Below are positions 22,967-34,558 of a stretch of 64,000 nucleotides of DNA, piece by piece. The stretch spans positions 83,398,843 to 83,462,842 of the forward strand of contig CM043950.1 in the NCBI GenBank assembly GCA_014529385.2. The letters are read 5' to 3'. Position 1 is the stretch's first letter. Every line of letters starts with the position of its first letter. A program made the translations under genes and the position numbers. The notes under the pieces were generated by a model. The model was not told the DNA's origin. It made no database searches and saw only the letters and a list, made by a program, of their open reading frames with translations. This DNA is from Adiantum capillus-veneris. Its lineage: Eukaryota > Streptophyta > Polypodiopsida > Polypodiales > Pteridaceae.

Positions 22967-24790
22967 TTATCCTTCCACTCGGAACAAATCCGCATCAGGA
23001 AATTTATTAGATACTCCTGGTAATTCCTCCTTATGTTCCAATCTGTTGAGGTAATTCGCCACTTCATGCTGAGTTCTTGGAGTATGAAAAACTATATAAT
23101 CAAATTCTTGCAACATGAGCATCCACCTTGCTAATCTGCCTTCCAGTTTTGGCTTCTTTACCAGAAACAATAAAGTCTGATGATCGACATGAAAAACCAC
23201 TTTATTCCCTAGCAGATAATGTTGGAATTTTTCCAAAGAAAAAATCATTCCCAAAGCTTCCCTTTTCGTAACTGTGTAATTCTTCTCCAGTGCTCTCAAC
23301 ATTCTACTAGCATAATAAACCGGTTTGAACCATCCCTTAATCTTCTCCCGCATTAAAACAGCTCCTACTACCATGTCGGAAGCATTAACATACACATGAA
23401 ACGGCAATTCCCAATTTGGGGGTTCAAGTATAGGTGAAACTACCAACATCTTTTTGATAATCTGAAAAGCCTTCTCTTGAGCTTCTCCCCAAACAAAGTC
23501 CACTTCCTTCTTAGTCAAACGACTAAGTGGTGCGCTCACATCCGCCAAATATCGTAAATACCTACCATGCCATTTGATATGTTCAACAAACCGCATCACT
23601 GCCTTCAAATTTTTCGGAGCTACAGCTTTCTGAATGGCACTAATCTTGTCCCCATCAATCGACATTCCTTCTTGAGAGATTATATGTCCCAACAATTTTC
23701 CCTTCTGTACTGCTATTGCATACTTCTGGGGATTAAGTGACATCCGAAACATCCTACATCTTTCAAAACACTTCCTCAAATATTCCAGATGCCTGTTTTT
23801 TTCCCCAAAAACTGAAAAATCATCCATAAAAATCTTCATAAAATCTGTCAAATGTGGCTCAAAGGTTTTAAAACCTGCCTTCGAAAACGATGGTGGTCCA
23901 TTATTCAATCAAAGCTCATCACTTTATATGCAAAATCTCGCCATTCTGTGATAAAAGCAGCTTTTTCAATATCCTCCTCAGCCGTTGGTATTTGATTGTA
24001 CCCTGAAAATCCGTCAAGAAAAGTGTACATCTCACGTTCTGCTACATCATCCAGAACTAAATCAATAAAAGGAAATGGAAATGGATCCGAAACTGTTGCT
24101 GCATTCAATTTTCCGTAATCCACACAAACCCTTAACTTCCCGACTTCTTTGGTACCACTATTGGTGACAACCATTCCGCCTGATCCACTGGCACTATGAA
24201 TCCTGCATTCAGCAGTTTGTCCAATTCCTCTTTCACCTGCTTAGCTTAATTTGGATTCATCTTGTATCTTTGCTGAATCACAGGAACAGCATCCGTTTTC
24301 AAATTTATATGATGCTTATACACTTGAGGATCCATGCCTTTCAAATCAGAATAATCCCATGCAAAGACATCAATATACTCCAACAGTAATTCCTTCAAGT
24401 CCTTCTTGAAGCCTTCTTCCAAATGAACACTAACTCTTACCATCTTTGGATGATCCTCCGTCCCCAAATTCAAATCCTGTAAATCATCCTCCTTAACTTG
24501 AGAAACTTTCTTTATCATCTTATCATACAAAGCTTCCGCTATCTGAATTGACTCCTTTGGCTTCAATTCTGAATCCTCGATCACAGTTTCCTCTTGGATT
24601 TTCTTCTTTTCTAAATTTTCCTGTTCCACACCCTCTGTATTCCCCTACAATTGATCAATTCCCAATCTGTTCTCTTTTTCTGCATATTTGTCAATGATCC
24701 GCTCCACATCTACCTCAAATACCGGAACAATTGTTGGATTTGCTACTAGGAAATATGCTTCTTCATCATCCTCCAATCCTTCAGACATGT
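22967..24790 (-). pseudogene. Reverse transcriptase and RNase H (element G)
   Basis: 24629-24246 is the linker into RT (EYIDVFAWDYSDLKGMDP). 24174-23905 has LRVCVDYGKLNAAT and FLDGFSGYNQI. 23908-22967 has the polymerase box FMDDF and KLLGHIISQEGMS. Its RNase H reads VYVNASD, where Asp is expected first, then TVTKREALGMI and HVDHQTLLFLV. The first RNase H acid is therefore Asn, consistent with a C-to-T change. A frameshift near 23905 and several stops make it inactive. Confidence 0.87.
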
Positions 24791-24951
24791 TAATTGCTTG
24801 TGTCAGGAGCAAAGGGGACCCCGACGGCCTCTAAAACGTCGGGGGCCGAATGGCGCGCCTCGAGCCTGTCACGGTAAAGCGAACAAGGGGCACCACCTAG
24901 CTTTGAGCGGCTAGGACGCAAACCACGATGATATGAACACCACAAACTTAC

Positions 24952-24956
<5 letters not shown>

Positions 24957-25016
<60 letters not shown>
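24957..25016. repeat. (GA)n microsatellite
   Basis: About 30 uninterrupted GA units inside the element C LTR. Confidence 0.97.
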
Positions 25017-25020
<4 letters not shown>

Positions 25021-25857
25021 CAAATGATGAAAACCCTCGGGGGTGTGAGGGAGAATTATTTCTGCAGTATTTACAAATGCCACGCCGTGGTGGTAGAGAG
25101 GTAGGGAGAGGAGGTGGTGCAAACTACTTGGTGCGTTTTCTAAGACGACTCAATGATTGTGAAGCTTGTTACCAAGAGCGTGTATACGTGTGTGCATCGA
25201 CCATTGGATCGAGATATGGACGTGGCTCCCTTTGCATGGTGCAATTCCCATGGCAAACCCAACACACAAGCCCCCTCCCTGTGATGGTGATAGTGTCAAC
25301 TCTTCCCACTACATTCTACCAAGTGCTGACTTCTCATGAACTGCCCCCCCCCCCGATAATGACTTCTTAGTGCCAATTTATAGGTGTTGGCTCTTGGATT
25401 ATGGTAATCCCGGTGTGATTAGGGTAAGCTTAATCGAGGAGACAAAGCAAGTGGTGGGCCTGGTGTGGTTGACCCTTGCTTTGTTTTGGGAGGTTATTAA
25501 AAGATGAGAATCTCTAGGTGGGCGTTTGTGACCATCACCTAGAGAGAGGAAATTTACAAAGTGGGATTTTACAATGGCTTGGTTTAAAAACTGAAGAAAT
25601 GATGAAAATACCCTATAAATTATTGAAATTGGCGTCGTGGTTGCGTGTTGCCGGCAAATGGCATGTTGTAGGTGCGTAGGTGTAGAGCGTACTTCTTTTC
25701 GGGGTCGGCCGGGGCATGCCTTTGGTGCATTTCCTCTTTTTCTTGTTGGCGGCGCGCGAGTTGAGTCCTCCTTCTTTTTCGTTGTTGCCATAGTCGTGGA
25801 ATCCTTCATTTTTCCTTGTTTTTATGTTCGTATATGCGCGCGTGTGTGTATGTGGGT

Positions 25858-25859
25858 GG

Positions 25860-25901
<42 letters not shown>

Positions 25902-27072
25902 GGGTGTGTGTGCGTGAGTGCGTGTGTGTGTATTTGTAGGTGTGCGCAAGTGTGCAGTGGGAACGGGGTTTATCTATATAATGTATAAATTATATATGTT
26001 TTTTATAATTTTTCTGTGTTGGCGGCCAACGGGGCAACTACGCGAAGATGAAGGGTGGGGCGGGGGGGGGGGGATGGTGTGTTTGTGTATGCGTGGGTTG
26101 TGTGTGTGTGTGTGGTGTGGTGTGTGTGCGTGGGTTGTGTGTGTGTGGTGTGTGTATAGAGAGAGAGGGAGAGAGAGAGGGAGGTGAGGTTGCGTGGATA
26201 GGAGAGAGAGGGAGAGAGAGGGAGGTGAGGTGGGCGGGCTGGATGTGTAACAGAGCGGGAGGGAGAGAGAGGCGATTGGAGGTGTGTGTGGGTGTGTGTG
26301 TGTGTGTGTGTGTGTGATGGAGGGAGAGGGTGAGGGTGAGTGAGTGTGTGGTGGGGGGTGTGCATCCGTAATTTGTATTGCACCTTCAGGCTGAAACGGA
26401 AGAGAGAGAGAGAGGGGATGAGGTGGCGTGGATAGGAGAGAGAGGGGGTTCTATGGAAGATGCCCACCGTGGGGGGGGAGAGTGTGTGAGTGGGGGGGGG
26501 TGGGGGGGGGGGGGGTTGTGTCCTATTCTCTGTCTTGCATGGTGTCTCAAGGATGAGAGGAGGGGGGAGAAGTCAATGGTGTGGGGGGGGGGAAAAGAGG
26601 GTGGGGATAGCGGGCCAAGGGGGGGGGGGGGGGATGAGGCCGAGGGGAGGGTGAGGCGAGCGGGTGGGGAAGAGAGGGGGGAAGAATATAAGCAGGCCAA
26701 GGGGGGGGAACTGAGGGTAGCGGGGGTGTGGATAAGAATATGGGAGAGCGGGAGTTCACATGCGGCTTGAAACAGAGGGAGCGCGAGAGGGAAAACGAGA
26801 GAGGGGTCAGGGTGAGTGCTCGAGGCTTGCGCCTGCCGAGGGTGGCCAGTATGGGGGGGTGTGGGTGAGAGAGAGAGAGGATATTAGATAGAGGTATGTA
26901 CCGAAAATGAGAGAGAGAGAAGGGGGGTTATTTCATCCGATGCCCATCGGGGAAATAAACTACGAGGGAAGAGAGAAGGGGTATCTGAAACCGAGGGCGG
27001 CCGGCTAGGCTGGGGTATAGACAAGCGGGGGCCTGAGGGTGATAAGGCAGGCCAATCAAAGGGGGGGGGGGG
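25858..27072. repeat. GT/GA microsatellites and G-run island within the C LTR
   Basis: (TG)n at 25860-25900 and 26284-26317, then GAGAGA stretches and many long G runs on the plus strand: 26062-26073, 26492-26515 (interrupted once), 26619-26633, 26701-26708 and 27061-27072. Open reading frames here are low-complexity artefacts. The strand bias (G on plus, C on minus) is strong and could allow G-quadruplex formation. Confidence 0.9.
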
Positions 27073-27204
27073 TGCCATGCCCGTAGAGGTGTCGTGAGGT
27101 TTACCAGGTGGTGCCGAGCCTTCCAACAGTGTCGCCAAGGCTCCAACAGAGGAAAAATAAGTTTCTTTTTTCTTTCTTCTTTGATTTTCAAAAATCGGCC
27201 ATCA

Positions 27205-27388
27205 TTAGCCCTCTCCCTTTGGCTAGAGGCATTCATGTTTCTAGCCCGTCTTCTGCATCTTCAGTTGTGGAGTTAGAGGGTTCTCTCTCTTCTAGAATGT
27301 CTAGCATGAATTCTGGATCAAACCTAAGAAAATACCTTTTCTGTCTCCATCCATTGACCCTAGTCTTGTGAATTCTCCCATTTGCTTC
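27205..27388 (-). pseudogene. End of pol, stop and polypurine tract of element C (fragment 3 of 3)
   Basis: Minus strand from 27388: the frame reads ANGRIHKTRVNGWRQKRYF and runs to a TGA followed by GCCTCTAGCC and a purine-rich tract, matching the end of element A pol. It is the direct continuation of the C frame broken off at 37237 by insertion of element B. Confidence 0.85.
27385..27388. repeat. Target-site duplication of element B (left copy, CTTC)
   Basis: CTTC lies immediately before the LTR TG; the right copy is at 37237-37240. Counting it once restores the element C reading frame. Four bases, where five is usual for Ty3/gypsy. Confidence 0.8.
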
Positions 27389-28885
27389 TGATGCATGGTT
27401 TTTAGGACCCCTTCTGAAGATGCAATAAAGGCACAGTCAGTTGTTGGGGAGATGAGGATACTCTAGTCCAAGGGATCTCGAAAGAGAAGAAAAATCTACT
27501 TCACAAGCACCAAAGAGTAAAAAGTGCCATGGACAGAAGATACGTGGGAACGAGCTCCTATGCATGCCTACAACCTATATCTTACAGAATAGCCCATTCT
27601 AGGTGTGAATTTCTAGTGAAATTTACACGAGGATGTTCGTGTGGACTCACAGCACAACATACTCCGTTTTCACTTTTTTACCGACAGTAAATATTTTTTA
27701 CCACAGTAAATATTTTTCACCTACATGGTAAATACAAATCACTTTTTACCTACATTAACTTTTTTTACCCATGGTAAATATTTTTTGCTGCACCATAAGT
27801 ATTTGGTAGGTAACAATTCACTGCTACTAGAAGGAGTGATTGGGCATCAACAATGCAGTTACAGGAGGAGAAAAAGGGAAAATCTTATGGTAAAGGTGAG
27901 TCAACAGGGATAAATACTTTTGAGTTGAAAAGAGACATGCTGATTTTTTCAAAGAACACATGTCAAAAGAAGCCGTGGTTGAGGATTTTTTGAGAATTTG
28001 ATATTCAGGAGGACCCAGTTGCCACCTCCCCCCCGCAGGTCCCCCCCTAACATGTGCAGAACCTCCAGTTTCAACAGCCACCTTACCTGCTCTTAAATGA
28101 TGGTCAAGGCCTTATTCCCATGTGTCACAATTAGAAAAATCAGCATTTACCCTCCCCTAAGAATATCTTGATGGTGACATATCAGGTGACCTCAATCTGT
28201 TGACCACCCTAAGCAAAAAGTAACCCCAATCCGCGGATTTAAGCATGTTTATCCCTAATCCTAAACCCTCTCAGAAACCTATATAAGGAGGTGTTCTCTC
28301 ACTCAAAACCAACACTTCACCCACTTCACCAAGGAATGAAGCTATGACGACATTGCTCACAACGAGGAGCTATGGATGGAGCTCTACTCTCTCTCCCTCT
28401 CTCTCTCTCCCTCTAGTATGCTACATTACTAGCCCTAAAACCTAAATAAGGAGTCTTCTCTCATGCTCCATGGCCACCATCCTCGCCATCATTCTCTAAG
28501 GTATTGATGTGTTGTTAGTAGGATCATACCTACTAGCTGGGTTGATTGTTTTTGACAAGGGATTATGCCATCCTTGGCTTGCTTCTCTATATCCTTGTTA
28601 TGTATGATCAGATGCCGTTGTATTGTTAAGCTGATGTCTTGTGTGTATATATGCTACATAAGGTCCCTAAGCTTCGTTTCTATGTGTTTTGCCATATGTT
28701 TTGATGTTATCATAATGCCAGAAGTCTCACTTGCCTATGTGCACTATGTGTGAGGTCCCTAAACCTCTTAATTTAGGGTGGTGCCCCCTTTGTTTTGTTC
28801 TTTGCTTGTTTGCATGAGGCGTGGTTTGTAGAGTGTGCACGAGTACAGAGGCCACCCGATTGCACTGCTCTTTTTTCCGCTATCA
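27389..28885 (+). repeat. 5' LTR of element B (1497 bp)
   Basis: TGATGCATGG...GCTATCA, matching 35747-37236. It contains an AT-rich block at 27680-27790 with repeated GTAAATATTTTT motifs, a TATA box (TATATAA) at 28280-28286 and a CT microsatellite near 28380-28410. The 3' end carries GGTGGTGCCCCCTTTG, reminiscent of the A and C LTR ends. Confidence 0.93.
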
Positions 28886-28888
28886 TTT

Positions 28889-28905
28889 TGGTGCCCCCAC
28901 TGAGG
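28889..28905 (+). other. Primer-binding site of element B
   Basis: TGGTGCCCCCACTGAGG starts three bases after the LTR end. The TGG start fits a tRNA 3' CCA, but I could not assign the tRNA. Confidence 0.6.
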
Positions 28906-28957
28906 AGGGCTACATAGACCTTCAGTTCACAAGCAATGAAGATGTGCAATCTACAAC

Positions 28958-30170
28958 ATGGACGAATGGCGTGAGGAGTTTGCAAATTGGAGAACAGAAG
29001 AGGAGGAGGCTTTAGAGGCCTTAAAAGCTTTCATCGAGGTCTTGTTACCAGGTTGCAGTGTCATTCAAATTCAAGAAGTAAGTTCTTCTACATGCCTTGT
29101 TCGTGATCGTCGCCAACGAAGGAGAGTAAGAAGAAGAGCTTGATATACCTCTCCTCTCAACCTATGAGTGCTCCAGAAACCTCCAACGCACACGAGCTTG
29201 AAATATTCTACATCAACATACACGAAGGTACTGTGACACACATTAAGGGAAGAGAAAGCATCACCAGACCTCTCTTTCCTGAGGAGCCGACTAAGAGGAG
29301 GAAGATCACCTCTACACCTAAGTGGCCCAAGGCCGCAACGCGTGCTCAAGCGTAAGGTAACATTTGGCTTAATCTCATTAATAAGGGATTACATGACCAC
29401 TACGGGCAAGAAAAAGGCTAGTGAGCAACCAACTTCAACCTCCAACTGGCAACCACGACTCTCACCCCTAAATCCTCCTGAAGCAAAGAGGCGAAGGCTT
29501 GCCTACAAGATTGTCGCCCGTCTGCGAGTGCTCCCAATGCACTTTGTGAATCCAGACACCACCAATCCCAAGCCAACCTCCTGTCCGCGTGAAGATCACT
29601 TTGGATATTGTCCAAAGTGATTTGGAGACCGGGTGAAAAGCCTCCCTGCCCTACCTTTGCTGCTAATTTTCAAGAAGTTATCTCAATATAAGGAAACTAT
29701 CTTAGTTGATGATGTGCTGCACATTAATGGTGTCACTTTCATTCGTCATGCTGATTATGGTAATAGCATTCAATTGTTGCTTGCTAAAAGGCTCAGCATT
29801 GTACAAAGTGTTTCCATTACGCCTTACGTTTTCACAAATGCATCAGGAAGAGTCGAAGTGATCCGAGGTGCTGACCTTCTATGGCTGATCAGGCTCATTG
29901 GTCCCAAGGTGGTGCAACTAAGCTAGGCTCTTGTGTGTAAGTATGGATGCCAATAATGAGAATGATGATCCCCGCATGTTTCCTTTCGATTTTGTGTGTC
30001 ATATCCGTGTGAATATTTGTATTGATAGAAAAATCTTTTATCAGCAAAGAATAGCCCTGTTGTTTAGAGTCGAGAGACTTGGGGAAATCTTGCGCTCTCC
30101 TCATCCTGTCATTCTACCCTTACTAGACTATTACCATTCCTTTGATGTGTCGATCTTCATCCTATTTTGA
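28958..30170 (+). pseudogene. Upstream ORF region between primer site and gag (element B)
   Basis: This 1.2 kb leader has coding character. A short frame starts at ATG 28958 (MDEWREEFANWRTEEEEALE) and runs into a GAA-GTAAGT splice-donor-like site near 29078. One frame from about 29342 to 29926 is open except for a TGA at 29618 and contains basic clusters (EAKRRRLAYK) and VLHINGVTFIRHADYGNS. Another block at 29943-30167 has DFVCHIRVNICID. No family was recognised. Tat/Ogre elements are known to carry an extra ORF upstream of gag, so this is probably its decayed counterpart. Confidence 0.45.
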
Positions 30171-30261
30171 GCTAGGTTGTGCTAAAGCTCCAAATTGTAA
30201 TTACCATACTCTATTTTAAAATAAATTGGAGCTGTTTGTGTAATTGTTTACTCTCTCACTT

Positions 30262-31215
30262 ATGGCCTTCCCTAATTTTTATGGTAAGCCTGGGGAGGTT
30301 GCTCCAGACTTTTTGGATAATTTGGAAATGGCCTTTCTGGTATCGGAAAGGGATGACAAAGCTACTAAGTTAAGGGCCTTTCCTTTGGTCTTGAGGGAAG
30401 GTGCAAAATTATGGTATCAAACTTTGGCACCTGAAGAAAGAAGAGACTGGGAGTCCTTAAAGATGGCCTTCATCGAAGAATTTCGCCGCCATGAGCCTCC
30501 AGAGGAGATATGGAGACAACTCTTAGAGCTACGCCAAGCATCACCCAATGACTATAGAAGCTATGAAGGAAAGTTTTCCAACCTGTGGGAGAAATGGTGT
30601 GCATCACTAGGTGAAGGAGAAAGGGCGCCAGAATGCCTAAATAAGGACTGTTTCTTGGCAGGGCTTTACCCCATCCTTCGAGAAAAGGTAAAAGGTAAAT
30701 TCCCAGATACCTTTGATAAAGCTATGACTTATGCAAGGGAGAAGGATAGGAAGTTAAAATTCCAAGCTCAACTACAAGGGGGAATGGAGCCTCCACCGCT
30801 AGCTCAACCTACGGCAAGGGTAGTAGCAGGGACAGGAGCAATAGACCAAGAGTCCTCTCAACAAGAATTACTTCAACAAATCACCAATCAACTAGAAAGC
30901 CTGTCCATCAATCTGGTTCAAGGTGTAAGGGCTCCCCAGCTAGGAAATGAACGAAATAGACAAGAAGGACAAAGGCAAGCACGTGAGTACATTTTCTACA
31001 ACTGTGGAGAGGTAGGTCACGGCATGTATTATTGCCCCCATCCACGACGCTATCAAGGAAATGGTAATCAAAGACGGCCTCCTCGCCAGCAAGTCACTCC
31101 TCCTCGAGCTAGGCCACTAAATGGACAAAATGTACACGTGGCTCCACCAATCCAAATATTGAGACCCCCTCCTCCATCACCACAAGCACCAGCAGAGATC
31201 CCTCCACTACCATAG
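30262..31215 (+). CDS. Gag protein (element B)
   Basis: The start is the ATG at 30262 (MAFPNFYGKPGE); bases upstream in frame have no ATG. The 318-codon product has the retrotransposon capsid fold at about residues 10-160 (FLDNLEMAF, WYQTLAPEERRDW, FIEEFRRHEP, LWEKWCASLG). A Gln-rich region follows at 200-235, and a zinc knuckle that has lost its first Cys (FYNCGEVGHGMYYC) at about 250. The C-terminus is Pro/Arg-rich. It would assemble virus-like particles. The frame ends at TAG 31213-31215, and the same frame stays open beyond it. Confidence 0.85.
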   Translation: MAFPNFYGKPGEVAPDFLDNLEMAFLVSERDDKATKLRAFPLVLREGAKLWYQTLAPEERRDWESLKMAFIEEFRRHEPPEEIWRQLLELRQASPNDYRSYEGKFSNLWEKWCASLGEGERAPECLNKDCFLAGLYPILREKVKGKFPDTFDKAMTYAREKDRKLKFQAQLQGGMEPPPLAQPTARVVAGTGAIDQESSQQELLQQITNQLESLSINLVQGVRAPQLGNERNRQEGQRQAREYIFYNCGEVGHGMYYCPHPRRYQGNGNQRRPPRQQVTPPRARPLNGQNVHVAPPIQILRPPPPSPQAPAEIPPLP

Positions 31216-31542
31216 GGAGGGGAGGACAGGGCTATCTCTGTCATAAGTCTTGACAATGGTAAGGATAAAGGGAAAGAAAAAATGGAGGAAGTTGTTGCCA
31301 TGCCAATAAAGAGAGTTAGGAGACAAAGAACTGATGAAATGGAAGCTTCAGAGCCGGATAAAGGGAATGAGGGTTCCTCCCAAGTGATAGGAGACAAGAA
31401 TAGGAAGATTAGGTCAAGGAGGCACATACGAGTAGAAGACTTTCCACTTGGGGTAGGATCCATACCTTACGACTTGGTAGCAGATGTGAGTAAGCAAGGA
31501 CCAAAGATTTCATGGTAGCAACTCCTCCACCTTTCCCCAAAG
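31216..31542 (+). pseudogene. Gag-protease linker in the gag frame, bounded by two TAG codons (element B)
   Basis: After the TAG at 31213 the same frame continues for 100 codons with Lys/Glu-rich sequence (KGKEKMEEVV), then reaches a second TAG at 31516-31518 and continues in frame into pol. The linker therefore belongs to one original gag-pol frame. Either TAG may be decay or a programmed readthrough site. Confidence 0.5.
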
Positions 31543-33655
31543 ATGCGTAGAACCAGGTCTAAGATGGTCAGCACCAGGAGGGCTAAGGCAAAGTCAGTTG
31601 GGTCTATTAGTGCAAGAGGCATGAAGGATATCGTGCCAGTCATTGATGCAGAGATTAAGAGTCAGCGAGTCTCCAATGTGTACGTAGATGGTGGAGCCAA
31701 GATTTGTGTTATGACAGAGAAATTAATGCACAGGTTGGGTTTGGAAGTAAATGAGCAAACTTCCTTACAAGCTAAGATGGCAAATAATGTAAGGGTGGCT
31801 TGTGTGGGAAAGGTTAATGGAGTGAAGGTTTCAGCTTTTGGTGTGGCAATCTCAATTGATGCTTATGTGATCCCAACTAAGGGGGAGGGCTATCCGCTAA
31901 TCCTTGGAAGACCTTGGCTTATGGCTATGAAAGCTAGGCAAGATTGGGAGACAGGTTCCCTTGAGTTGCGACCAAATCATAAGGTAGGTGGCAAGCAACA
32001 AAAAATTGTGTATGACATGAAGCAAGGTAGACAACAAGACCTAGAGATGGAAACTTCTATGGATGAATGGAGTACAAGCAGCTGCTCTTCATCTGAGGAT
32101 GAGTCATCTGAGGAGGATGCTAGCTCTTTGGAAGTCATGGGTATAATACTGCGAAACCCAGAAGGAGAAGGTGGTCAAGACTCTCTAAACAAGGAAGAAG
32201 CCACAGGCTTAGAGGAGATGCTAGCTAAGGACCTACTAGAAAAAGAGAGAGAACCCTATTTGCAGGTACTAAAGAAGCATGCTGGCCTCTTTATAACTGA
32301 TTACGAGCACATTAAAGGAGTGACGGTAACCCAACACCATATCCAATTAAAGGAAGGTGCCAAACTAGTGGTGCAAAGGCTAAGGAGATTAGGGCTAGTG
32401 CAACAAGATGCACTCTTAAAACAAGATGAGTGGGTGTCTCCAGTTGTGGTAGCACCAAAGAAAAATGGGAAGTGGAGGGTATGTGTGGATTACAAGCCTC
32501 TAAACGTAGCCACAAAAAGGGACCATTTTCCTTTGCCTTTTCAAGATGAAATACTAAATGAAGTGGCTGGTCATGAAAGGTACACAGTGTGTGATGGGTA
32601 CTCAGGCTACTTCCAAATCAGAATTGCAGATGAAGACCAAAGAAAGACTACCTTCATAACACCTTGGGGGTGTTTTTCTTACAGAGTTATGCCTTTTGGT
32701 TTAACTAATGCCCCAGCCACTTTCCAGAGGTTTATGAACTTGGTGTTTCAACCTTACTTTGGTAAGTCCATACGAGTCTTCATTGATGATTTTTGCATTT
32801 ACAGCTCTAGGGAAGTACATCTGTCCAAGGTTGATGAAGGTTTCACCCGTCTGGCCCAATTGGGTGTGCAATTGAATAAAGACAAGTGCCACATAGGTGA
32901 GAGCAAGGTCACTCTACTAGGCCATGTTGTGTCTCAAGATGGTATTGAGGCTGACCCTCAAAAGGTAAAGACATTGTTAGCTTTACCTACTCCTTCAAAC
33001 GTGAAGCAACTAGTCTCCTTCATTCAAAAGGTTCGCTACATGGGACGATTCATACATCTCCTTTCTCAGGCAATCTATCCTTTGCAGCAGCTCACTAAAC
33101 ACACTACATTGACATGGAGTGAGGAGGGTGAAAGGTGCTTTCAAGAAGTTAAAACCATTTTGAGCTCATTGCCTGTCGTCCTACAACCCACATGGGGTGA
33201 ATTATTCTATGTAAATCCTAGTGTAGGTCCAGAAGCTCTAGGAGCTGTCTTGATGCAAAAAGACCCAAAGACATCTCTCATGAGACCAGTCTACTTCTCT
33301 AGTAGAGTGATGACAGCTGCTGAAAAGGGTTTCAGCGCAACTGAGCAATTGGTGCTAGCTCTTAAGTTTGCAGTGGAGAAGTTTCGGGCTTACTTACTTC
33401 CGAGACAATTTGTGGTGATCACAACTGAGGAGGTTTTTCCATATGCCCTACAACACATGGAATTGTCTCAAAGAATAGCAAAGTGGGTGGTGCAGCGTCA
33501 AGAGTTTGACTACACACTACAAGTAGAGGATTCCACCCGTGCTTGTTTGGCAGATGTCCTCACACAAAGGTGTTATGAGAAGTTCAAGAAAGAGGCACCT
33601 AGTAAGGTACCGCCTATCCCGGAGCCTGAAGTTCTACTGGGAGCACACAGTCTAT
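31543..33655 (+). pseudogene. Protease, reverse transcriptase and degenerate Ty3-type RNase H (element B)
   Basis: The start shown is ATG 31543, though the frame is continuous upstream. Protease at about residues 25-160 has the active-site loop VYVDGGAKICVMT and LILGRPWLM. An acidic Ser/Glu stretch is at 185-215. RT at about 300-480 has WRVCVDYKPLNVAT, MPFGLTNAPATFQRF and the polymerase box FIDDF. The Ty3-type RNase H region has lost catalytic acids (FYVNPSVG, TTEEVFPY). The frame shifts near 33655, where comparison with element A indicates a deletion of about 8 bases that removes the first Asp of the second RNase H. Confidence 0.88.
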
Positions 33656-34558
33656 ATTGCTTACAAGAGGACCAAAGAAAAGGCATCAGCAGGCATAGTA
33701 ATATTAGGTCCAGAGAAGGAGAAGATCTTTGCAAAAGGGTTTCATCTAAAAGAGGTTCATTCTAACAATGAGGCAGAGTACCATGACCTTGTTTTAGGGT
33801 TGCAATGTTGTCTTTCTCAGGGAATCACAAAGCTAAATGTTTTTGGTGACTCCATGTTGATTGTTCAGCAAATGGTTGGTATATGGGCCTGTAAAAATGA
33901 CCAATTGTCAGTTAAGATGAGGGAAGCAAAGGCCTTGTTGAAGGGTTTTAAAGAAGTTCGAGTGCACTTTGTACCTAGAGATCAAAATCGAGAAGCAGAT
34001 GCCTTAGCAGGTGAAGAACTACAAACTCTCATAGTAGGTGCTATCCTTGTGAAAATTCCTTTATACCAGGGAAAGGAGGAGCTGCATGATTTACTTTACT
34101 TTCTTGAGCATTGTGAAGCACCCTCTGGTATGAGTAAAAGTGAACGTAGGTGGTTGGCAAAAAAGGCTACCAGCTATAGCTTAGTGAATGAGGACTTGTA
34201 TTGTAGAGGGAAAGATGCTGTCTTAAGGAGAGTTCCTGCATCCCAAGAGATAAAGGATATTTTGTTTAGTTTTCATGAAGGTGTGTGTGGTGGCCAATTT
34301 GCACAAGAGATTACTAGCAGAAAGATTTTACAAGCAGGGTTCACGTGGCCAAGCCTCCATCGAGATGTACAACATTGGTGCCGCACATGTGAGGTTTGCA
34401 AAAAAGCTGGACCAAGGAGTCTTACCCATGAAAATCAGCATCAAATCAAAACCTATGGGCCATTTGAAAAATGGGGGATAGATGCAATAGGGCCACTGCC
34501 TTGCACTCAATCAGGGAAGGAATACATCCTTATGGGGGTGGAGTATATGACCAGATGA
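33656..34558 (+). pseudogene. Archaeal-type RNase H and integrase N-terminal half (element B)
   Basis: In the shifted frame: AYKRTKEKASAGIVIL (FDG before it is missing), HSNNEAEYHDL with the catalytic Glu, LNVFGDSMLIV and NREADALAG with two Asps. It continues through the integrase zinc domain (HEGVCGGQF, where the second His is Gln, and CRTCEVCKK) and the first core Asp in KWGIDAIGPLP. It stops at TGA 34556, where element A has Trp. Confidence 0.87.

Larger units (their letters stand above)
18973..24800 (-). mobile_element. Element G: Ty3/gypsy fragment with long reading frame after integrase
   Basis: Minus-strand order: protease-to-RT linker (24790), RT, Ty3-type RNase H, integrase, then a long extra frame with coiled coils. 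Gag and protease are absent because the sequence is cut at 24800 by the outer end of the element C LTR. C therefore seems to have inserted between protease and RT of G. The rest of G upstream of that point is not seen in this window. Confidence 0.75.
24801..27204 (-). repeat. 3' LTR of element C (about 2.4 kb, expanded)
   Basis: On the minus strand it begins TGATGGCCGA just after the C polypurine tract (27222-27211) and ends GCTCCTGACA at 24801. The last 130 bp match the end of the element A LTR, as does the region around the stop codon and polypurine tract. It is about 860 bp longer than the A LTR, mainly through microsatellite and G-run expansion at 24957-27072. The five bases beyond it are GCTTG (plus strand); the other LTR of C is not present. 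Confidence 0.7.

Noticed and set aside
26003-26770. Long open frames rich in Pro, Thr, His or Gly
   Set aside because: They are translations of GT/GA repeats and G runs on both strands, with no domain.
27092-27371. Plus-strand ORF next to element B
   Set aside because: It lies antisense to the end of element C pol and the C LTR start.
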